The notes beneath the pieces are model-generated. The model did not search any database. It saw nothing but the letters and a program-made list of their open reading frames with translations, and was not told the origin of the DNA. From Blautia sp. (GTDB lineage: Bacteria; Bacillota; Clostridia; Lachnospirales; Lachnospiraceae), in contig JALFGN010000098.1 of assembly GCA_022777285.1 (NCBI GenBank), positions 1 through 48,016 of the forward strand: a DNA stretch of 48,016 nucleotides. The letters are read 5' to 3'. Below, one piece after another: positions 1 through 7,498 of the stretch (its first letter is position 1; the number at the start of each line of letters is the position of its first letter). The position numbers and the translations under genes were made by a program.

Positions 1-1115
1 GCCATAAAACGCATTCCTGCATGGACCGTCGGATAAATCACAAGATCCGGAAACTGTTCCTTCAGATAATCAAAATCCTTTTGATCCTCTCCGGAAATAC
101 TGTCCACATAAACTTTTTCTACTGCAAATCCGGCATCTAACAGCATTTTTGCCAGACCAAACGGTCTCGGACAATACGTATAATCAATTGCAATGGGTGT
201 TTTTCCTATCAGCGCAAAGGTCTCTTTTAACTCCTGTTCACACGCACGTTTCCTGTCTGAAAAATCCGGAATTTTTATCCCAAGGCAATCCCCTAACTGC
301 CTGAATCCCCGCACAATCTCTTCATAATCAAAACTGAATGGCACATAAATATGGGTGCCGCCCAGCCGTTTGCTTAACATCTCTCCTCCTGCAACTGCAG
401 CCGAATTATAAGAAATGTAGTACGCACTTTCGGCCATTTTCTGATATTCTTCATAATTCTTGCAGGACGTAATCTCATGAACGGTTAAGCCATTAGACAG
501 TAAAATTTCCATCAATTCACTTTCTTTTCTTGTCGGCAAATCATTGCCGATGATTGCCACAGCATCCGGACATAGTTCCCTTTTTTTCAAAAGCGTATAC
601 AAACGGCTTCTCATCAGCTGGTCTGGTGTCAGACCGCTTTTTCGCATAATCGGATTCATGTAGCAGTCCGTAAAATCAATATCCGGAAACCGCCCGCGCA
701 GTTCTCTGTAGATCATATCCAAATCACAGCCTGCAAAATGGTGTACACAGCTCGTGTAAACCAGTACCGCCGGCGGACGTTTCGGCAATTTCTCGATAAT
801 ATCGCTGACGCCCTCGATTACCAGATCTTCCATATCGCCGTCCAACAGGTTATGTTCCCGCACCGCTACCGTAGAAAAACGGTCTTCCGCATGCATTTCC
901 GCCGCTGTCAGCACCACACCCCGCAAGCAGCTCGCTGCACAGACAAAAATCTCATGTGCCTGTGGAATCAGCATTCCGGTATGTACAATATTCCACGTTC
1001 CCCTGGCAGGGGAAGCATATTCGAGACCGGATACAAACGGAGCCGGAAAGTCTGCATCTGCAATCCGAATCCCTTCCAGTTTCCGTTCCATTGGTTCATT
1101 CACTTTTTTTAACAT
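1..1115 (-). CDS. Nitrogenase component-1-like protein (NifD/NifE superfamily), partial
   Basis: This gene starts at ATG 1115 and is still open at the left window edge (371 residues visible). Its GCGGGGGTGATGT leader supplies a ribosome binding site, and it overlaps the stop of the NifH-like gene by 7 nt. The protein resembles the alpha-type subunit of nitrogenase-like reductases: a Cys-rich N-terminal part with [10 protein letters not shown] (Cys59, Cys63) and [11 protein letters not shown] (Cys123, Cys130), then DCYMNP (Cys151), followed by Rossmann-like alternation. These cysteines are plausible ligands of a P-cluster-like Fe-S centre, but their spacing differs from bona fide NifD. With a NifH-like partner it should receive electrons in an ATP-driven manner; the substrate is unknown. 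No second component-1 gene is visible; it may lie beyond the edge. Family assignment is fairly sure, function is not. Confidence 0.8.
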   Translation of the reverse strand, partial: MLKKVNEPMERKLEGIRIADADFPAPFVSGLEYASPARGTWNIVHTGMLIPQAHEIFVCAASCLRGVVLTAAEMHAEDRFSTVAVREHNLLDGDMEDLVIEGVSDIIEKLPKRPPAVLVYTSCVHHFAGCDLDMIYRELRGRFPDIDFTDCYMNPIMRKSGLTPDQLMRSRLYTLLKKRELCPDAVAIIGNDLPTRKESELMEILLSNGLTVHEITSCKNYEEYQKMAESAYYISYNSAAVAGGEMLSKRLGGTHIYVPFSFDYEEIVRGFRQLGDCLGIKIPDFSDRKRACEQELKETFALIGKTPIAIDYTYCPRPFGLAKMLLDAGFAVEKVYVDSISGEDQKDFDYLKEQFPDLVIYPTVHAGMRFM

Positions 1116-1873
1116 ACATCACCCCCGCAAATTTTCATAATTTCCTTTGCCAGTGTCCGATATTCTCCTGCCATTTCACTGTCCGGAAACGCCTCGATCA
1201 CCGTTTTCCCCAAATCTTCTGACGCCTGAACTGTGTCACTTCTGCTCAGCGTTCCGATAATTTCCGAGTGAATATCAGCAGCAAGCTCTTTTACCTTCAT
1301 TTCCTCATCTTTGACATTTCTGCGATTTAAGATAATACCCCCAAGCTGCGCATAACCGCGTCCTTTAAAACCGTCAATTGCCATAGCGATGTTTGCAGCC
1401 GCATGAATTGCCATATTTTCTCCTGATGTGATCACGAAGACTTGATCTGCATATCCGCCTCGCATCGGCATCGAAAATCCACCACACACTACATCACCAA
1501 GAACATCATAAATGACCACATCCGGCTGATAAGTTTCATAAGCCCCCTTTTCTGCCAATTTTTCTAACGCCGCGATAATGCCTCGTCCTGCACATCCAAG
1601 CCCCGGAGTCGGCCCTCCTGCCTCCACACAGATGACACCGCCGTATCCTTTGGTCACCATATCTTCCAGAGAGAAATCATTTTTCTTTTCACGTACCAGA
1701 TCCAGAACCGTCTTAATTTTTTCTTTTCCGTGAAGACTTACCGTTGAATCTGCTTTCGGGTCACATCCAATCTGCATCACTTTATAACCCATGTTACTAA
1801 GTGCCGCGGAAAGGTTTGAAACCGTTGTAGATTTTCCGATGCCGCCTTTTCCATAAACTGCTATTTTAATCAT
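1109..1873 (-). CDS. NifH-like nitrogenase iron protein (reductase component)
   Basis: The 254-residue protein starts at ATG 1873, after AAAGGAAAAAGAAG, inside the stop of the radical SAM gene (ATGATTAA overlap); a longer in-frame start 27 nt upstream lacks a good site. It carries a P-loop GKGGIGKST (8-16), the switch DPKAD (38-42), and both cysteines that bridge the 4Fe-4S cluster of the iron-protein dimer: Cys94 in GLGCAGRG and Cys130 in [10 protein letters not shown]. All catalytic features of an active NifH/BchL/CfbC-type ATP-dependent electron donor are therefore intact. It is shorter than classical NifH (about 275-295 residues). No nifK, nifB, nifE or nifN is in view, so diazotrophy is not supported; a nitrogenase-like reductase serving another substrate is the inference. 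Confidence 0.93.
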   Translation of the reverse strand: MIKIAVYGKGGIGKSTTVSNLSAALSNMGYKVMQIGCDPKADSTVSLHGKEKIKTVLDLVREKKNDFSLEDMVTKGYGGVICVEAGGPTPGLGCAGRGIIAALEKLAEKGAYETYQPDVVIYDVLGDVVCGGFSMPMRGGYADQVFVITSGENMAIHAAANIAMAIDGFKGRGYAQLGGIILNRRNVKDEEMKVKELAADIHSEIIGTLSRSDTVQASEDLGKTVIEAFPDSEMAGEYRTLAKEIMKICGGDVC

Positions 1874-2924
1874 CTTCTTTTTCCTTTCCGAAATCGCCAC
1901 GTCCTACGACAACTTCATATCCGATTTCCTTCATTTGTTGTTTCAGTAATGTAATTCCTTCTGCTGCTGTGATATCTGTACCGGCTTTTTCATCATAAAG
2001 CATATATTTTTTTCTGACTGACATGGGTGATAAATTCGGCATTACTACATTGCATCCTGCAAGAATGCCTTGTTTTCTTCCATCCGTTTCCGCCGTTCCA
2101 AGTGCAGTCGTAGATGGAAGGAGTACCTTCGGCAGCATAATTCTGCAAAGAGCAAGAACCAGCAACGTCAGTGCAACACTTCCCCTTTTTTCTCCCCTGA
2201 ACGGTGTATCTTTATGAGGGATAAACGGTCCGACACCAATCATTTCCGGCTGAAACGCTTCCATGAATTTCATATCTTTTGCCAGAGTTTCCGGCGTCTG
2301 TCCCGGTGTCCCTATCATAATTCCACATCCGGTCTGATAACCCAATGCTTTCAAATCCTTCAGACACTGCATTCGAATTTCCAGCTTCTGGTATTCCGGA
2401 TGCAGCATACGATAATGCGCTGCGTCTGCCGTTTCATGCCGAAGCAGATAGCGATCTGCGCCTGCCTCCTTTAATGCTTTATAGGATGCAAAACTCCGTT
2501 CTCCAAGCGATAACGTCACCGCACAATCCGGATAAGTTTCTTTGATACTCCTTACGATCCAGCACATACGCGCATCGTCAAACCATCCATCCTCACCCCC
2601 CTGCAGAACAAAGGTACGAAATCCATTTTCATACCCTTCCGCACAGCAGGCTAAAATGTCATCGAAATCCAGGCGGTATCTGGAACAGGCCTTGTTGCTT
2701 TTGCGAATCCCACAATAGTAACAATCATTTTTACAGATATTGGAAAACTCAATGATCCCGCGAAAATAAATCATCTTTCCAAACTCCGCAATCGCAGTCT
2801 TCCTCGCCAGTTCCATGGCGTAATCCAAATCTTCTTTGCTGTAGGTTTCAACAATCTGTTCCCATTCTTTGCTGTCCAGCGTGTGCTCTCTATTCAATTT
2901 TTGAATAATTTCCTGATTCGTCAA
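1866..2924 (-). CDS. Radical SAM enzyme of the HydE/BioB/PylB type
   Basis: I place the start at TTG 2924, 9 nt after an AGGGGGG ribosome binding site (352 residues); an upstream TTG at 2963 has no site. The CX3CX2C motif (Cys64, Cys68, Cys71, in CKNDCYYCG) binds the 4Fe-4S cluster that cleaves S-adenosylmethionine, and the following TIM-barrel shows VLQGGEDGW, the SLGERS strand and [14 protein letters not shown]. This arrangement is that of HydE, the [FeFe]-hydrogenase maturase that helps build the diiron dithiolate bridge, or its relatives. HydF and HydG are not nearby. Sitting between an ABC transporter and nifH-like genes it probably matures or supplies a cofactor for the nitrogenase-like enzyme. 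The call as bona fide HydE is uncertain; membership of the BioB/HydE/PylB subgroup is firm. Confidence 0.85.
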   Translation of the reverse strand: MTNQEIIQKLNREHTLDSKEWEQIVETYSKEDLDYAMELARKTAIAEFGKMIYFRGIIEFSNICKNDCYYCGIRKSNKACSRYRLDFDDILACCAEGYENGFRTFVLQGGEDGWFDDARMCWIVRSIKETYPDCAVTLSLGERSFASYKALKEAGADRYLLRHETADAAHYRMLHPEYQKLEIRMQCLKDLKALGYQTGCGIMIGTPGQTPETLAKDMKFMEAFQPEMIGVGPFIPHKDTPFRGEKRGSVALTLLVLALCRIMLPKVLLPSTTALGTAETDGRKQGILAGCNVVMPNLSPMSVRKKYMLYDEKAGTDITAAEGITLLKQQMKEIGYEVVVGRGDFGKEKEDD

Positions 2925-4011
2925 TTTGTTTTTCCCCCCTGTCGTCAAAATCTCCTTTTGCAAAGGTTGTCTTTACACGGATTCCCGGCAGAACATTGAG
3001 CTTATGCGCCAGTTCCAAAATCTGATTCTCTTTTCCGTCCAGAGTCACATGGATAATATACAAACCGCATTCCCGGTATGGCATTCCCATACGCCCAATC
3101 AGCAGGAAATTGTATTCATGCAGCAGACCATTGATTTTATCCGCGATCTCATTGCTGTTTGCAATGATCGTCATCGCTGCAATGCAGCGCTTATCAACCG
3201 TTTTCAACCGTTCCTTTTTTTCTTCTGCCATAATGTCGATCGGCACCACATTTTTCAGCAGATTGCCAGGCGTCTCAATTTCACTGATCACCGCATCAAC
3301 CCCAAATGCTCTGAGAATATTTGTCTCAGTCACAACGGAAGTCGTATCTCCGAATACATAAGAACCTCCCTTCAATAAAATGAGAGACTTCTGGGCACGC
3401 TGCAGCGCATGTGCCGGATAATGCGTATTAAAAATGCAAGTCATCCCACGGGCTGCCAGATTGCTCATAGCGTTTAATACCACCAACTGATTTTTAAAAT
3501 CCAGATTGGACTCCGGCTCATCCAGAACAAGTACCTTCGGATCCGATGCCAGTGCTTTTGCAATCAGAATCATCTGTAATTCACCGCCGCTGACTTCGGA
3601 ACATTTTTTATCTGCCAGATGTGCGATTTCCAAAAACCCCATCACTTCGAATGCTTTCTTTACGTCCTCCTGTCCAGGTGATTCAAACACATTTAAATGA
3701 CTGCTTCTTCCAAGCAGAACCATCTCCAGGGCTGTGTAAGCAGAAGAAACGGATTTTGCCTGTGGTACATAAGCCATCTTGCTCCAAAGTTTTCGTGGCT
3801 GCATGGAAGCAATGTCTTCGTTATCCAAAAGACTTTTTCCTGCTTTCCATTTTAACATCCCGGTAATGCAGCGAAGCATCGTTGTTTTTCCTGCGCCATT
3901 GGGTCCGAGAATCGCTAAAATTTCTCCTTCCTTTGCTTCAAAATTGATATTTTCAAAAATCGGAACGCTTTTTTTGTAGTAAAAGCTTCCGTTCTCTACA
4001 CGCAGTTTCAT
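2890..4011 (-). CDS. ABC transporter ATPase (FecE type) fused to a C-terminal TM1266-like domain
   Basis: The start at ATG 4011 overlaps the permease stop as ATGA, with GGAGG 9 nt upstream; an ATG 9 nt further up is too close to that site. Residues 1-250 are a complete FecE/BtuD-like ATPase: Walker A GPNGAGKT (36-43), signature SGGEL (141-145), Walker B VLVLDEP (160-166) and a switch His in FNTHYP. Residues about 274-352 form a separate domain with the pattern AAMTIIANS...LLIGRMGMPYRECGLYII, closely matching the standalone 84-residue protein at 5027-5281 (IIGRMGIPYRKKGINII). That domain is the TM1266 type, known as a putative regulator linked to iron-only hydrogenase maturation genes. The 3' end overlaps the radical SAM gene by 35 nt. 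The fusion suggests that transport is gated or sensed by the small domain (inference). Confidence 0.9.
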   Translation of the reverse strand: MKLRVENGSFYYKKSVPIFENINFEAKEGEILAILGPNGAGKTTMLRCITGMLKWKAGKSLLDNEDIASMQPRKLWSKMAYVPQAKSVSSAYTALEMVLLGRSSHLNVFESPGQEDVKKAFEVMGFLEIAHLADKKCSEVSGGELQMILIAKALASDPKVLVLDEPESNLDFKNQLVVLNAMSNLAARGMTCIFNTHYPAHALQRAQKSLILLKGGSYVFGDTTSVVTETNILRAFGVDAVISEIETPGNLLKNVVPIDIMAEEKKERLKTVDKRCIAAMTIIANSNEIADKINGLLHEYNFLLIGRMGMPYRECGLYIIHVTLDGKENQILELAHKLNVLPGIRVKTTFAKGDFDDRGEKQIDESGNYSKIE

Positions 4012-5030
4012 AGCTGCCATCCTCCGCTTTTTCTCATCAGAATAATAAAGAAAGGTGCCCCGATGATTGCCGTCAAAATCGACACCGGAATTTCCGAAGC
4101 TGTCATAGTTCTTGCCGCCGTATCAACGATAACCATAAATACTGCACCGAAGCTGATGGAAGCCGGAACCAAAGACATATGGTTGCTGCCAAATTTCATG
4201 CGGCACATGTGCGGAATCAGGAGTCCGACCCATCCTACCTGACCACACATGGATACACAGGACGCCGTAATTACGGTTGCACAGATAATCGTCACTCCCC
4301 GAAGCACATAAAGATTGATACCGGAAGATTTGGATTCATCTTCGGACAAAGGCAGCAGATTCATTCTCCAACGAATACAAAATAATAGAAAAATACCAAG
4401 AATAACCGGTGGTGCTCCGAACAGCAGACTACGATATCCGGCACTGTTCAGTCCCCCCATCAGCCAGTACGTAATCGCCGGAAGCTGTGTTTCCGCATCT
4501 GCCAGATATTTCACAAGAGAAACCAATGCATTAAACAGGGATCCCATCATAATACCCGACAACACCACGCTGCTCAGTCCACGGCTTTTTCCCGAACCGC
4601 CAAGCCAGGTAAGTGCCACTGCCAATGCTCCCATCAAAAATGAGGTAGTCTGCATACCGAGCATGTCAAATCCCAACAAAATTCCCAGAGCTGCCCCAAA
4701 GCTTGCACCACTGGCAACGCCTAATGTATCCGGTGTCGCTAACGGATTGGCAAACAGACTCTGAAATGCACATCCTGCGGTAGAAAGTCCTGCTCCAACT
4801 AACAATGCCAGTAAAATGCGCGGGATTCTCAGATTCCAGATTGTCTTATAAGCCATGTCGCTCACCTCGTACCTGCCGGTAAAACGACCAAGAATTGCAT
4901 CCAAAACCTCTGCAGGAGTCATAAAGTAACGCCCGATTCCAAGGGCAATCAGAGCTGTTACAAACGGCAGGATAACCAGTGCAATCTTCCATCTCAAATT
5001 TAATTTTCCGATTCTTGCTGTGCCCGTCAT
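4008..5030 (-). CDS. FecCD/BtuC-type ABC transporter permease
   Basis: This 340-residue membrane protein has about nine to ten hydrophobic segments and typical FecCD signatures: RIPRILLALLVGAGLSTAGC near residues 69-88, NPLATPDTLGVASGASFGAA (94-113), and GWVGLLIPHMCR near residue 268. Such permeases import iron-siderophores, heme, cobalamin or metal chelates with a FecE-type ATPase, here the next gene. The start at ATG 5030 overlaps the stop of the TM1266-type gene (ATGA), so translation is coupled. No substrate-binding lipoprotein is present in the visible part of the operon; it could lie left of the window. The substrate cannot be read from the sequence, but a metal or metal-cofactor for the nitrogenase-like enzyme is the natural hypothesis. 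Confidence 0.92.
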   Translation of the reverse strand: MTGTARIGKLNLRWKIALVILPFVTALIALGIGRYFMTPAEVLDAILGRFTGRYEVSDMAYKTIWNLRIPRILLALLVGAGLSTAGCAFQSLFANPLATPDTLGVASGASFGAALGILLGFDMLGMQTTSFLMGALAVALTWLGGSGKSRGLSSVVLSGIMMGSLFNALVSLVKYLADAETQLPAITYWLMGGLNSAGYRSLLFGAPPVILGIFLLFCIRWRMNLLPLSEDESKSSGINLYVLRGVTIICATVITASCVSMCGQVGWVGLLIPHMCRMKFGSNHMSLVPASISFGAVFMVIVDTAARTMTASEIPVSILTAIIGAPFFIILMRKSGGWQL

Positions 5031-5281
5031 TTGCCTGTCACGTTGGAGTAAGTCGCCTTGGAACTGACTCCCTTCAGTTTTCCGATTTTTCCGGACATTG
5101 CGCTGATGACATCCTGCGGTGCATCAACGGCAATACTGATAATATTGATTCCTTTTTTTCTGTATGGAATACCCATACGGCCGATAATATAATCGCCATA
5201 ATGATGCAGAATTTCATTCATCGGCTGAACGGAATCCGGATTTTCAATGATGATACTGATAACTGCCACTCTTGTTTCCAT
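5027..5281 (-). CDS. Small TM1266-type protein (iron-only hydrogenase system regulator-like)
   Basis: An 84-residue protein with a clear site (AAGGAGGAATTTC before ATG 5281). It shows the fold pattern of the TM1266 family, small ferredoxin-like/ACT-like alpha-beta proteins often encoded with HydE/HydF/HydG: RVAVISIIIENPD, then YIIGRMGIPYRKKGINIISI, then VISAMSGKIGKLKGVSSKA. The family is annotated as a putative regulator but its biochemistry is poorly known to me. It is the first gene of the six-gene operon, and the ABC ATPase two genes downstream carries a second copy of the same domain. It may form homo- or hetero-oligomers with that domain and act as a sensor of a metal or cofactor (inference). 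Confidence 0.85.
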   Translation of the reverse strand: METRVAVISIIIENPDSVQPMNEILHHYGDYIIGRMGIPYRKKGINIISIAVDAPQDVISAMSGKIGKLKGVSSKATYSNVTGK

Positions 5282-5332
5282 GAAATTCCTCCTTGCATTT
5301 GAATTAAAAAATTACAATTTCTTATATCATAA

Positions 5333-5361
5333 AAAGAGTTGCGCCTGACAACGCAACTCCA
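5333..5361 (-). terminator. Intrinsic terminator or attenuator before the nitrogenase-like operon
   Basis: On the minus strand an 8-bp GC-rich stem GAGTTGCG/CGCAACTC with loop TTGTCAGG is followed by TTTTT. It lies 60 nt after the hpf stop and 52 nt before the first gene of the nitrogenase-like operon. It can end hpf transcripts. Because a possible promoter and an inverted repeat lie just upstream (5369-5441), it could also act as an attenuator for the operon. Confidence 0.8.
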
Positions 5362-5368
5362 TTTAAAG

Positions 5369-5441
5369 TGACACTATATTGCAAGGTACACGACCCTTCT
5401 ATATAGATAATCTTTCCCCTCAATGCAATATTTCGGTGTCA
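5369..5441 (-). promoter_or_regulatory. Inverted-repeat leader or operator upstream of the nitrogenase-like operon
   Basis: Two nested inverted repeats flank 40 nt: TGACAC (5436-5441) with GTGTCA (5369-5374), and ATATTGCA (5424-5431) with TGCAATAT (5376-5383). They could fold into a two-tier stem in RNA. The same DNA contains a possible promoter on the minus strand, TTGCAT (5423-5428), 17 nt, TATATA (5400-5405), so the repeats may instead be an operator around it. The terminator loop downstream contains TGTCA, which could also pair with TGACA. I do not recognise a known riboswitch class. Confidence 0.45.
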
Positions 5442-5446
5442 GATTT

Positions 5447-5992
5447 TTATTCTTCTCCGTCTGTAAAATCCGGTTCGATCAAACCGTAAGTGTTTCCTTT
5501 TCTCTTGTATACTACATTGACTTCTTCTGTCTCCGCATTCTGGAATACGAAGAAGTTATGTCCCAACAGTTCCATCTGTACGCATGCATCTTCCGGATAC
5601 ATTGGCTTGAAACCAAATTTCTTGGTACGGATAATTCTGATTTCATTGGTATCATCTCCGAAATCTTTCTCTACAAATTCCGGCTGGAAAGTACCTGTAT
5701 TCTGTTTTTTATCAATGATTTTTGTTTTGTATTTTCTTAACTGTCTTTCGATGATTTCTTCTACCAGATCAATGGAAACATACATATCATTGCTTACCTG
5801 TTCGGATCGAATAATGTTTCCTTTCACCGGAATGGTTACTTCTATCTTCTGACGTTCTTTTTCTACACTTAATGTAACTATAACTTCCGTATCTGCTGTA
5901 AAGTATCTTTCCAGCTTGCCAAGTTTATCCTCTACTGCACTTCTGAGTCCGTCTGTAATATCGATATTTCTTCCGCTTATAATAAACTTCAT
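5447..5992 (-). CDS. hpf: Ribosome hibernation promoting factor, long form
   Basis: The 181-residue protein starts at ATG 5992, 9 nt after AAAAGGGG; a TTG 9 nt upstream is less likely. The N-terminal part (MKFIISGRNIDITDGLRSAV, to about residue 105) is the RaiA/HPF domain that binds the decoding region of the 30S subunit, and the C-terminal part (about 120-178, KKFGFKPMYPEDACVQMELL) is the dimerisation domain that joins two ribosomes into a 100S particle. Both domains are complete, as expected for the long HPF of Firmicutes. It is transcribed from its own strong promoter at 6053-6081 and ends at the hairpin 5333-5361. Confidence 0.95.
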   Translation of the reverse strand: MKFIISGRNIDITDGLRSAVEDKLGKLERYFTADTEVIVTLSVEKERQKIEVTIPVKGNIIRSEQVSNDMYVSIDLVEEIIERQLRKYKTKIIDKKQNTGTFQPEFVEKDFGDDTNEIRIIRTKKFGFKPMYPEDACVQMELLGHNFFVFQNAETEEVNVVYKRKGNTYGLIEPDFTDGEE

Positions 5993-6052
5993 GCTGTCCA
6001 ACCCCTTTTACGTGTATTTTACAGATTACTTACGTTTCTGTAATGTATTTTT

Positions 6053-6081
6053 ATTATACCAATATTGTTTGTTTTGTTCAA
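6053..6081 (-). promoter_or_regulatory. Promoter of hpf
   Basis: On the minus strand TTGAAC (6076-6081), a 17-nt spacer and TATAAT (6053-6058), with an extended TG two bases before the -10 box. It is about 60 nt upstream of the hpf start. Confidence 0.8.
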
Positions 6082-6131
6082 CAGTTTTTAGAAAATTTTA
6101 ACTTATTTATATTTTTTGTGTCACTATTCAA

Positions 6132-6161
6132 ATACAGCGCAGATATCTGTCTGCGCTGTAT
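6132..6161 (-). terminator. Perfect 12-bp stem-loop after the lipoprotein gene
   Basis: ATACAGCGCAGA (6132-6143) and TCTGCGCTGTAT (6150-6161) form a perfect stem with a 6-nt loop, 11 nt after the stop of the Asn-rich lipoprotein gene. The following sequence on the minus strand is only moderately T-rich (TTTGAAT), so it may be a weak terminator or an RNA-stabilising hairpin. Confidence 0.55.
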
Positions 6162-6172
6162 CTCTTGTCTGC

Positions 6173-6589
6173 TTACGGAGTTGCTCGGTTTGTATTATCT
6201 TCCATATCTCTGCCAAGGTCCTCCACGCCATTGACAATATCTTCTCCTACATCCCCTACAACACCATTATTATCCTTCCGATTATTTGTAGTTCCATTAT
6301 TCGTGGTTCCTTCATTCATAGTTCCATTATCATCCGCTGCGTTATTGGTCGTTCCGTTATTCATCGTCCCGTTATTGTCCGCTGCGTTGTTGCTCGTTCC
6401 GTTATTGTCCGCTGCGTTATTGGTACTTCCGTTATTGGTACTTCCATTATTGGTCGTTCCGTCATTCATCGTCCCATTATTGTCCGCTGCGTTATTGGTC
6501 GTTCCATTATTTGTGGTTCCGCAGGCTGTCATCATACATAATACTCCTGCAATTACACATGCAAGCATACATTTCTTGATTTTTTTCAT
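6173..6589 (-). CDS. Asn/Thr-rich pentapeptide-repeat lipoprotein
   Basis: The start at ATG 6589 follows AAAAGGAGAACGCACC and gives 138 residues. Residues 1-23 are a lipoprotein signal: MKKIKK, a hydrophobic stretch ACVIAGVLCMM, and lipobox MTAC with Cys24. Nearly all of the mature protein is a degenerate five-residue repeat built on N-N-(G/A)-(T/A)-x, for example NNGTT, NNAAD, NNGTM and NNGST, with a short acidic tail (DVGEDIVNGVEDLGRDMED). It is probably lipid-anchored on the outer face of the membrane. No enzymatic motif is present and I cannot assign a function; an extended hydrophilic spacer in the wall is possible. The coding DNA is a 15-bp tandem repeat, so copy number is likely to vary between strains. 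Confidence 0.75.
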   Translation of the reverse strand: MKKIKKCMLACVIAGVLCMMTACGTTNNGTTNNAADNNGTMNDGTTNNGSTNNGSTNNAADNNGTSNNAADNNGTMNNGTTNNAADDNGTMNEGTTNNGTTNNRKDNNGVVGDVGEDIVNGVEDLGRDMEDNTNRATP

Positions 6590-6671
6590 GGTGCGTTCTC
6601 CTTTTCCTGTTTTTTCAGCAATTGCTGTCGTATAAATAATATGTACAGAAAAGGATTTTTTATGTAACAAT

Positions 6672-6714
6672 CAAAAAAAATGGTGCTGCCTTCTATAAGA
6701 AAAAGGCAACACCT
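6672..6714 (-). terminator. Terminator of the cobO-dapB transcript
   Basis: Minus-strand hairpin GGTGTTGCCTT/AAGGCAGCACC with one wobble, followed by ATTTTTTTT, begins 8 nt after the dapB stop codon. Confidence 0.85.
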
Positions 6715-6720
6715 CTCATT

Positions 6721-7479
6721 TTAACCATTGATCACATGGCTCATATTATATAATCCTGCAGTTTTTCCTTTCAGGAATTTTGCAGCTTCTACCGCCCCTT
6801 TGCCGAATACCGTTTTTGAGTAAGCAGTATGTTTAAATTCGATCACTTCATCCGGACCGCAGAAGAATACTTCATGCTCTCCTACAATGGTTCCGCCGCG
6901 GACAGCAGAAATTCCCATTTCTTTTGCATCTCTTTTTTCTCTTACCTGACTTCTGTCATATACATAGTGATACTGCTGATCCATTGCTTCATTAATGCTG
7001 TCAGCCAGAGCAAGCGCCGTACCGCTTGGTGCATCTACTTTCTGATTATGGTGTTTCTCTACGATTTCCACATCAAATCCTGCAGTTGCCAGTACTTTTG
7101 CCGCATCCTGCAGAAGCTTCATTAATGTATTGATTCCAAGGGACATATTTGCAGAGCGAAGCACTGCTGTATGCTCTGCTGTTTCAGAAACTTTCCGGAT
7201 CTGTTCTTCAGACAGACCTGTCGTGCAAAGAACCAGCGGCAGTTTTTTGGATCCACAATATTCCAATACCTTGTCTGTAGCCTTCGCAGAAGAAAAATCA
7301 ATCATTGCATCTGCTTCTATATCACAGGCATCCATGTCTGTAAACACAGGATAGCCATTCTCACGATTATGAACAAGATCAATACCTGCTACAATTTCCG
7401 CTTCCGGATCTTCTTTTACCAGGCCGGAGATTACCTGACCCATGTGACCATTACAGCCGCTCATAATGATTCTTACCAT
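6721..7479 (-). CDS. dapB: 4-hydroxy-tetrahydrodipicolinate reductase
   Basis: DapB (252 residues) reduces the DapA product with NAD(P)H in the diaminopimelate/lysine pathway of the cytoplasm. The nucleotide-binding motif is SGCNGHMGQ (7-15), the catalytic region is VEKHHNQKVDAPSGTA near residues 133-148 (paired His and the Lys that handles the substrate), and EVFFCGPDEVIEF precedes the C-terminal strand. Length is normal for the family (about 250). AGAGGT before ATG 7479 is the ribosome binding site. It follows the adenosyltransferase gene by 19 nt and shares its transcript. dapA and lysA are not in the window. Confidence 0.95.
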   Translation of the reverse strand: MVRIIMSGCNGHMGQVISGLVKEDPEAEIVAGIDLVHNRENGYPVFTDMDACDIEADAMIDFSSAKATDKVLEYCGSKKLPLVLCTTGLSEEQIRKVSETAEHTAVLRSANMSLGINTLMKLLQDAAKVLATAGFDVEIVEKHHNQKVDAPSGTALALADSINEAMDQQYHYVYDRSQVREKRDAKEMGISAVRGGTIVGEHEVFFCGPDEVIEFKHTAYSKTVFGKGAVEAAKFLKGKTAGLYNMSHVING

Positions 7480-7498
7480 CTTTTGTACCTCTTTTCTG

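Noticed and set aside
738..1222. Plus-strand open frames opposite the nitrogenase-like genes
   Set aside because: They overlap the minus-strand component-1-like and NifH-like genes, which have strong family motifs, and show no ribosome binding site.
1..5281. Complete nitrogen-fixation cluster
   Set aside because: Only NifH-like and one component-1-like gene are visible; nifK, nifB, nifE, nifN and nifV are absent from the window, and the radical SAM gene is HydE-like rather than NifB-like.
6245..6530. Tandem short repeats that might be taken for a CRISPR array
   Set aside because: The 15-bp units are contiguous and degenerate, in frame with a lipoprotein coding region; there are no unique spacers of 30-40 bp and no cas genes.
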